From: Lineolata rhizophorae
Taxonomy: Eukaryota; Ascomycota; Dothideomycetes; Lineolatales; Lineolataceae
Reading direction: 5' to 3'
DNA: 64,000 nucleotides
Assembly (NCBI GenBank): GCA_010093515.1
Contig: MU001673.1
Location: forward strand, 316,904-380,903
Shown here: positions 56,921-64,000 of the stretch, in pieces
Position numbering within the stretch: position 1 is the first letter of the stretch
Layout of the letters: the number at the start of each line of letters is the position of its first letter
Made by a program: the position numbers and the translations under genes
Notes under the pieces: model-generated
The model's database searches: none
Seen by the model: only the letters and a program-made list of their open reading frames with translations
What the model was told of the DNA's origin: nothing

Positions 56921-58249
56921 ATGTCCAAACCCTCAATACCCGCCTGGCAACGGGCGCGATCATCCAGCTCTGAGTCGGACTCCTCCAATACAAGAGAATC
57001 GCCACGAGAAGACCTGTCTACGCAAAAGGAAGCATCGAAGGAGGCTCCCTCGAAAGAAGCAGCCAAGGAGGAATCAGCACTGGCGAATGACGCAACCGAG
57101 CCCGGCCAGGGAACACTTCTCGAGCAAGCGGCACGATTTCTAGAAGATCCCAGCATAAAAGATGCACCGCGCGAGCGCAAGGTCGCCTTCCTCGAGTCCA
57201 AGGGCATCGAGGCCGAGGACATCGCGAAGCTTCTAGGCCCCGACAGCTCCTCTCGTCCAACCGCCAGCGGACCAACCTCACCTGTGCCCGCCAGCACCAC
57301 CTCCAACACTACCAGCACCACGACGCCGTCTTCGTCCCCGTCTCCGACTCTCACACCGCACACTCCAACCTCTACGACCCGCTCCGTTGCCCGCTCCGAC
57401 CCGCCACCTGCGCGCGACGTCCCTCCGATCATCACCTACCCCGAGTTCCTCACCACGCCAACGAAACCGCCTCCGCTGGTCACAGTCAGCCGCCTCCTCA
57501 ACACCGCCTACGCGACAGCGGCTATATACGGGCTCGCGGCCGTAACGTCACGCTTCATGATAGCGCCAATGGCAGCCACGCTGGCGGAGCGACGCCACGA
57601 GTACGCGACGCACGCGCTGGAGGGAGTGCAGGGCCTGAACGAGAAGCTCGAGGGCATGGTGACGCGGGTGCCGGCGGAGGGCGAGGGGAAGCGGAAGCCG
57701 AAGAGAGACGCATCAGCCGGCGGCGCCGAGGACGACGAAGGGGACGACGAGGACACGGAGTCGGAAGACGAGGATCCCGAGGAGCTCTTCCACCGCGACT
57801 TCGGCACGCAGACGACGCCGACGCTGCTCTCGCGGCGCGGCTCCGCCGCCGGAGGCGCCGCGGTGGACGCCCCGCAGGGGGGCGAGCCCGAGTCCGAAAC
57901 CCCCTCCGTGGCGGACGCGCACTCGACCCGTCTGTCCATCATGGGCTCGCACCTCTCGGAGCTGCTGTCGGGCGCCGAGGCGGGCGCGCAGGCCGACTCG
58001 TCGGCTGCGGAGGCGCTGTCGGACCTCGATAACTACCTCGCGGAGCTGACGTACGTGACGCCGCACTACAGCAACGGATACGGAGGGGGTTATGGGGGCA
58101 GTGGTGGGGCGGGGCAGGGAGCGAAGGAGAAGGATGCCATAGAAGCTTTTAAGGCGGAGATTAGGGGCGTGAAGGGCGTGTTGTTGAGTGCGAGGAACTT
58201 TCCAGCCGGGGGCAGGGGCTTGATGGGGTGGAGACCTGGTGCGAGTTGA
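56921..58249 (+). CDS. Pex14/17-type peroxin (Pex33-like)
   Basis: Single exon of 442 residues. Residues about 66-106 are the conserved Pex14 N-terminal domain (LLEQAARFLEDPSIKDAPRE then RKVAFLESKGIEAEDIAKLL), which binds WxxxF motifs in Pex5. A Ser/Thr/Pro-rich linker leads to PPIITYPEFLTTPTKPPPLV and a hydrophobic segment (AYATAAIYGLAAVTSRFMI), then an acidic stretch, a Gly-rich patch and IEAFKAEIRGVKGVLLSARN. Pex14-like N-terminus with this different C-terminal half fits the filamentous-fungal hybrid Pex14/17 (PEX33), a part of the peroxisomal docking complex. A true Pex14 would show a longer coiled coil, which is not obvious. It is divergent from ies2. Family is firm; the Pex14/17 versus Pex14 choice is moderately sure. 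Confidence 0.85.
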   Translation: MSKPSIPAWQRARSSSSESDSSNTRESPREDLSTQKEASKEAPSKEAAKEESALANDATEPGQGTLLEQAARFLEDPSIKDAPRERKVAFLESKGIEAEDIAKLLGPDSSSRPTASGPTSPVPASTTSNTTSTTTPSSSPSPTLTPHTPTSTTRSVARSDPPPARDVPPIITYPEFLTTPTKPPPLVTVSRLLNTAYATAAIYGLAAVTSRFMIAPMAATLAERRHEYATHALEGVQGLNEKLEGMVTRVPAEGEGKRKPKRDASAGGAEDDEGDDEDTESEDEDPEELFHRDFGTQTTPTLLSRRGSAAGGAAVDAPQGGEPESETPSVADAHSTRLSIMGSHLSELLSGAEAGAQADSSAAEALSDLDNYLAELTYVTPHYSNGYGGGYGGSGGAGQGAKEKDAIEAFKAEIRGVKGVLLSARNFPAGGRGLMGWRPGAS

Positions 58250-59799
58250 AGAAGGGCGGGAGGATGTGGGGTATACGTGACTATTCGATTGCGCGGCGGT
58301 GAAAACGGAACTTGGGATTGAGATATTAGGATGCTATTAGGATACTATTCTGTTCTGCACACCTTTGAGATGTATTCTATTTGCCTCATTCAATCTGTTG
58401 CAAGGTGCGGAGTAGCAAGCTCTAAAGCCCAACGCTACGTTTCTTGGTGGTTGGAGACTCTTACTCGGGACTTCCCGCGGCGTACAGTCTAGACCTACGA
58501 AGCTTGTAAGACCTCGCATGTGACCGTGCACGTGCTTGCTATGCTTCGCTCTTCACCGCGGACAGCGCCTATGTCCACTGAGCCCTCTCAGGATCGTGCG
58601 GTTGCGGCCGATGCAGTTCCCCAAGATCTAGCTCGCGGCAAGCGGAGGCCCTGCTGTAAATCTCGCACGGAACACGCATCCGTACCCGCGACGGACATCC
58701 CACGCAACATGCGACGACAAAGGAATGGGCACGCGAGAGCGAATCCGCCATTTCATCGCTCGGGGTCTCAGACCTTCCTCTCCCCACACCATCGACCGCG
58801 ATGCCGAGCTCCGTTGCTGCGTCGCAAAAAGAAACGACCATATCCTCGTTAAGGGAGACCGTTCATTTGCACTCTCACCTACCTACTGCCGAATAGACCT
58901 CGCGTGCAGACGCTCGACGGCCAACCAAGCGCGTGGCTAAGTCCCGCGGCGCCCGCCATTCGCCAGCCGGCCAGCGCAGGCCGCAAGAACCGGCGCATTG
59001 GAGGGTCCTTGGGCCACCCCGCCGCCGGGCGCGCAGCAGGACCCCGCCGTGGAGGCAGGGCGGCGCCGCCTCGTGAGTGGAGCAGGGCGACGGCCATCGG
59101 CGGCTTCCACCAGGGCCCATGCGTTTTCTTCGATCGCAGATGCGGGCACCCCCGGCCCAGCCCAGCTTGCTGCGTTGATAAGGTTTATTAACGCAATCGC
59201 TTCGATTCGTTCACTCTGTTTTGCGTCGCTACCTACCCGCTTTCCTGGTGCCGGTGCCGTGCAGCCTTTGCAGGCGTTCCTTTTTTGGTGGCGGACAGGC
59301 CGTAACCTCTAGCCGTTAGGGCACTTTTCAGTCTTGCATGTTGTCCCCCAATTCTGACAGACACTCCCGCTTCGTCTATCGGGCCGTCCGCTTGGCAGAT
59401 ATAAGAATATAAGGAGCTCTGCTACCTGTCGTGTTGCCTCAGATCTTTTTCGAATTTTTGGGATCTTGGGCCTTTCTAATTATCCGGGAGAGATTGTCAA
59501 AGGGTTTATCGCAAGCAATTCGCGTCCGCACTGGTGTGGGAAAGGTCCGAACCCCGTTTGCCACACCGAAGGCACGGGACTACGAGGCGTCCTTACGTGT
59601 CTTGGTATGTTGTAACCGCACCGTATCTCCCCTGCGAGTCTCTTGTGTTCCCCTGCCCTATCAGGCACTGCCCCGCCACCCCGGTTCTCTAATCCTTCGC
59701 CTGCAATTCTTTCTAATCATCCATGTTTCCACAGGCCGGAACAGAGCAATCGACCTTGCCGAATTAGAGGAACAGCATACGGTTCAGTTCTGATCCACC
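58250..59799. other. Intergenic upstream of xanthine dehydrogenase
   Basis: About 1.55 kb with no supported gene. The left part is the peroxin 3' flank; the middle (58880-59110) is G/C-rich with low-complexity frames; the right 650 bp is the xanthine dehydrogenase promoter and leader. Confidence 0.5.
59176..59663 (+). promoter_or_regulatory. Four HGATAR-type GATA sites upstream of xanthine dehydrogenase
   Basis: Motifs fitting HGATAR occur at 59176-59181 (TGATAA), 59376-59381 (CTATCG, reverse), 59506-59511 (TTATCG, reverse) and 59658-59663 (CTATCA, reverse), within 630 bp of the start codon. AreA/NIT2 GATA factors activate purine-use genes when ammonium is scarce in Aspergillus and Neurospora. 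The motif is short and occurs by chance, so this is only suggestive. No exact UaY site (TCGG-N6-CCGA) was found; TCGG-N6-CCGC at 58465-58478 differs by one base and is far upstream. Confidence 0.35.
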
Positions 59800-62700
59800 A
59801 TGGCCCCTGGAGCTGTCTCGCCGGCCGTCGATGTCGACGCGGTGAAGTCGCTCGCTGCAGCCACAGCCGACTATGACGATACCCTACGGTTTTATCTCAA
59901 CGGCACCAAGGTCGTGCTAGATGATGCGGACCCAGAAGTCACGTTGCTGGAGTATTTGAGAGGCATTGGGCTTACGGGGACGAAGTTGGGATGTGCCGAA
60001 GGAGGATGTGGGGCTTGCACTGTGGTATGTTATGGACGGTGGGGTAGTTCTGTTCTTTGCTAACCACTGTCGGTGTCCAGGTCGTATCACAGTACAACCC
60101 CACAACAAAAAAGATTTACCACGCGTCAGTCAATGCGTGTCTCGCACCTTTGGTGAGTGTTGACGGCAAACATGTCATTACCATCGAAGGCATCGGGAAC
60201 GTCAAGAGCCCTCACCCGGCTCAGGAACGTGTTGCAATGGGCAATGGCAGCCAATGTGGCTTCTGTACCCCGGGAATCGTTATGGTAAGTTGTCTATGCA
60301 ACTATCAATATGTGGAGAAGTCTCCTGACAAGTCGCTGTAGTCGTTATACGCTCTGCTTCGTAACCAGTCAGACCCCTCTCAACACGATGTTGAAGAGGC
60401 CTTCGATGGCAACTTGTGCCGATGCACTGGTTACCGTCCCATTCTTGACGCTGCTCAGACCTTCAGTAAGGAGAAGGCGAGCGCATGTGGAAACTCCATT
60501 GCCAATGGAGGTAGCGGATGCTGCATGGAAAATGGCGCTGATGGTGGTTGTTGCAAGAGCGATGCTGATGGTGTGAACGGGGACGACCAACCGATCAAAA
60601 GATTCACTCCACCCGGTTTCATTGAGTATAATCCGGAGACGGAGCTCATTTTCCCGCCCGCGTTGCGGAAGCACGAGTATAAGCCCCTCGCATTTGGCAA
60701 CAAGCGTAAGAAATGGTTCAGGCCGGCCACTCTTGAGCAACTCCTAGAGATCAAGAGCGTGTACCCTTCGGCGAAACTCATTGGCGGAAGCACTGAGACT
60801 CAGATCGAGGTGAAGTTCAAGGCCATGCAGTACAGCTCCTCAGTATTTGTCGGGGATATCCCAGAGTTGCGCGAGTACTCCTTCAATGAGGACCACCTTG
60901 AGATCGGTGGGAATATCGTTCTCACCGACTTGGAGCGGGTCTCCAAGGAAGCCATTGAACACTATGGACCTGCTCGTGGCCAACCCTTTGCAGCGATCCT
61001 GAAGCAGTTGAGATACTTCGCGGGACGGCAAATCCGGAACGTTGGCACTCCTGCAGGCAATTTGGCCACTGCGTCACCCATCTCGGACTTGAACCCCGTC
61101 TTCGTGGCTACCCGCTCCACCATTGTGGCCAAGAGTCTGAATAAGACCATCGAAATTCCCATGACGGAGTTCTTCAAAGGCTATCGCGTAACGGCCCTTC
61201 CCCCCGACGCCATCATTGCAAGCGTCCGCGTCCCTGCCGCTGCGGAGAAGCTCGAGTTTATGCGGGCGTACAAACAGGCGAAGCGCAAGGATGATGACAT
61301 TGCTATCGTCAACGCTGCGCTGCGCGTTTCTCTAGCCGAGGACCACACGGTGGATTCGGCGAACCTTGTCTACGGCGGCATGGCACCTACAACCGTGGCA
61401 GCCAAGCATGCTGAGGAATTCCTAGTCGGGAAAAAGCTGACTGAGCTTGAGACGCTCGAGGGCGTCATGAGTGCGCTTGAGCAAGACTTTGATCTCCGTT
61501 TCGGTGTCCCAGGAGGCATGGCTACATACCGCAAGTCGCTCGCCCTCAGCTTTTTCTACAAGTTCTACCACGAAATACTCTCCAAGTTGGACTCTGGCGA
61601 GGTAGAAGCGGAGGTTGACCACCAGGCCATCGGCGAGATCGAGCGCGAAATATCGTTCGGAAAGAAGGACCACGATAGCACGGTAGAGTACACTCAGAAC
61701 ACGCTGGGCAAGGCTCGTCCACACGTTGCGGCAATGAAGCAGTGCACTGGCGAGGCGCAATACACGGACGACATCCCTGTGCAGAAGAATGAGCTGTACG
61801 GGTGCCTCGTCTTGTCCACTAAAGCACACGCTAAACTCCTGAGCGTGGACCCCTCGCCCGCGCTCGAGCTCCCCGGCGTCGTAGATTTCGTCTCGCACAA
61901 GGACCTGCCTAAGCCGGAGGCCAACTGGTGGGGCGCGCCCAACTGCGACGAACTATTTTTTGCCGTGGACGAGGTCTTCACGGCTGGCCAGCCCATCGGC
62001 TTGATCCTGGCAACTTCGGCCAAGGCGGCGGCAGACGCCACGCGGGCTGTCAAGGTTGATTACGAGGATTTGCCGGCCATTTTCACGATCGAGGAAGCTA
62101 TAGAGAAGGAGAGCTACTTCGACCACTACCATTATATTAAGAAGGGCGACGTAGACGCGGCGTTTGCGGAGTGTGACCACGTGTTCGAGGGAGTCACTCG
62201 GATGGGTGGTCAGGAGCACTTTTATCTCGAGACGCAGGCTTGCGTTGTCGTGCCGAAGCCGGAGGATGGCGAGATGGAGGTGTTTAGCAGCACTCAGAAT
62301 CCGACAGAGACGTAAGTGACCTCCTAAAGCACTCGAACTTTCATGTGCCTCCGAAAACCTGACGGGTCATTGCAGGCAAACCTACGTCGCACAAGTGACT
62401 GGTGTAGAAGCGAACAAGATCGTTTCCCGCGTGAAGCGCATGGGAGGCGGCTTCGGAGGCAAGGAGACACGTTCCATCCAGCTGGCAGGAATTTGCGCGA
62501 CGGCCGCCAAAAAGGTCAAGCGTCCCGTCCGGTGCATGCTCAACCGCGACGAGGATATCTTGACTTCCGGCCAGCGTCATCCCTTCCTCAGCCGCTGGAA
62601 AGTTGGCGTCAACAAGGACGGCAAACTCCAGGCCCTCGATGCGGATGTCGTCAACAATGGCGGTTGGTCTCAGGATCTGAGCGCTGCCGTCATCGACAGG

Positions 62701-64000
62701 GCGCTCTCCCACAGCGATGGAGTATACAACATCCCGAACGTGTACGTGCGAGGCCGTATCGCCAAAACCAATACGGTGTCCAACACGGCCTTCCGGGGAT
62801 TCGGTGGTCCACAGGGCATGTTCATTGCAGAATCGTACATGTCGGAAGTGGCGGACCATCTAGGCATGGATGTCAACGAGCTCCGCGAACTCAATATGTA
62901 CAAGATGGGCGACATCACACACTTCAATCAAGAGTTGAAAGACTTCTTCGTCCCAGTCATGTGGAAGCAGGTTCAGGAGGAGTCAGACTATGCCCAGCGC
63001 AAGCAAAAGGTGGAGGAGTTCAACCAGACGCACAAATGGAACAAGCGCGGCATGGCATTGATTCCGACAAAGTTCGGTATCTCCTTCACCGCTCTATTCC
63101 TCAACCAGGCTGGTGCACTTGTGCACATCTATCACGATGGCTCGGTGCTCTTGGCGCATGGAGGCACGGAGATGGGTCAGGGTCTGCACACCAAGATGAC
63201 CATGATTGCTGCTGAGGCCCTGAAGGTTCCTCAAGATAGCGTTTTCATCTCCGAGACCGCCACCAATACCGTTGCCAACACATCTTCCACTGCGGCCTCC
63301 GCCTCTAGCGACCTGAACGGCTACGCCGTCTGGAACGCTTGCGCCCAGTTGAACGAGCGCCTCGAGCCGTACCGCCAGAAACTCGGCCCAGAGGCATCAA
63401 TGAAGCAACTCGCGCACGCCGCATACTTCGACCGCGTCAACCTGTCTGCTCAGGGCTTCTACAAGACGCCCGACATCGGATATGTCTGGGGCCCAAACAC
63501 CGGCCAGATGTTCTTCTACTTCACGCAGGGCGTCACGGCCGCCGAGGTCGAGATCGACACGCTCACGGGCGACTGGACGTGCTTGCGCGCCGACGTCAAG
63601 ATGGACGTCGGGCGCTCCATCAACCCGTCCATCGACTACGGGCAGATCGAAGGCGCTTTCATCCAGGGCCAGGGCCTCTTCACGACGGAGGAGTCGCTCT
63701 GGCACCGGGCCTCGGGCCAGATCTTCACGCGCGGGCCGGGCGCCTACAAGATCCCGGGCTTCCGCGACATTCCGCAGGAGTTCAACGTCAGCATGCTCAA
63801 GGGCGTGCAGTGGGAGAACCTGCGCACGATCCAGCGGTCGCGCGGCGTCGGCGAGCCGCCGCTCTTCATGGGCTCGGCCGTCTTCTTCGCCATCCGCGAC
63901 GCGCTCAAGGCGGCGAGGGCCCAGTGGGGCGAGACGGCCGTGCTGAGCCTGCAGAGCCCGTGCACGGTCGAGCGGATCAGGACCGCGTGCGCGGATCCGA
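59800..64000 (+). CDS. hxA: Xanthine dehydrogenase (purine hydroxylase I), 3' end outside window
   Basis: Exons 59800-60024, 60081-60284, 60342-62311 and 62376 to the window end give about 1341 residues; the family is usually about 1360, so only the extreme C-terminus is missing. The first 2Fe-2S cluster uses Cys65, 70, 73 ([10 protein letters not shown]) and Cys95; the second uses Cys134, 137, 169, 171 ([17 protein letters not shown]). The FAD domain contains [11 protein letters not shown] and [20 protein letters not shown]. Molybdenum-site residues are present: Glu830 in GGGFGGKE, Arg in [10 protein letters not shown] and the catalytic Glu in RGVGEPP. A Cys-rich linker ([14 protein letters not shown]) between the FeS and FAD domains is usual in moulds. 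The enzyme oxidises hypoxanthine and xanthine to urate with NAD in the cytosol or peroxisome, letting the fungus use purines as nitrogen source. Upstream GATA motifs fit nitrogen control. Confidence 0.96.

Noticed and set aside
1-64000. CRISPR arrays, bacterial operons, intact transposons or virus-like fossils
   Set aside because: No regularly spaced repeats, no reverse transcriptase, integrase, transposase or capsid-like frames, and no paired terminal repeats were recognised by eye.

Overview
The window is nuclear DNA of a filamentous ascomycete (Pezizomycotina, most likely Sordariomycetes). The evidence is short GT-AG introns (about 50-110 nt) with CTAAC/CTGAC-like branch sites, CT-rich leaders, a Zn2Cys6 regulator, and a set of fungal proteins (Ssn6/Cyc8, HbrB, Gon7, Vam6/Vps39, Ies2, a Pex14/17-type peroxin, a fungal xanthine dehydrogenase). 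The species cannot be named from the sequence. Gene models below were assembled exon by exon; exon lengths and phases sum to whole codons in every multi-exon model except the last gene, which leaves the window.

Layout. 1-5.7 kb: long CT-rich upstream region and the eight-exon gene for the TPR corepressor Ssn6/Cyc8. 5.7-17.3 kb: a gene-poor stretch in two parts, an ordinary-composition half and a strikingly G/C-rich half that leads into a 935-residue Zn2Cys6 regulator (17.3-20.2 kb). 20.2-24.5 kb: non-coding, with an A/T-rich island at about 21.7-23.0 kb. 24.5-37.6 kb: an accessory-looking block of metabolic and transport genes: a D-2-hydroxyacid dehydrogenase (D-mandelate dehydrogenase-like), a 4-coumarate:CoA-ligase-like enzyme ending in the peroxisomal signal SKL, two unrelated MFS transporters and a MATE transporter. 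39.3-41.1 kb: a secreted-type agmatinase. 42.5-64 kb: a dense block of conserved genes: a triple-KH RNA-binding protein, HbrB (TORC2), Gon7 (KEOPS), Vps39/Vam6 (HOPS), Ies2 (INO80), a Pex14/17-like peroxin and xanthine dehydrogenase, cut by the window end about 20 residues short of its usual C-terminus.

How they fit together. The conserved genes serve unrelated housekeeping roles. The 24.5-37.6 kb block is the best candidate for a functional cluster: a dehydrogenase for aromatic or branched 2-hydroxyacids, a peroxisomal acid:CoA ligase and three transporters from three families, bordered on the left by an A/T-rich island. This grouping is inference; no regulator or scaffold-building synthase lies inside it. 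No rRNA, tRNA, CRISPR array, intact transposon or viral fossil was recognised.
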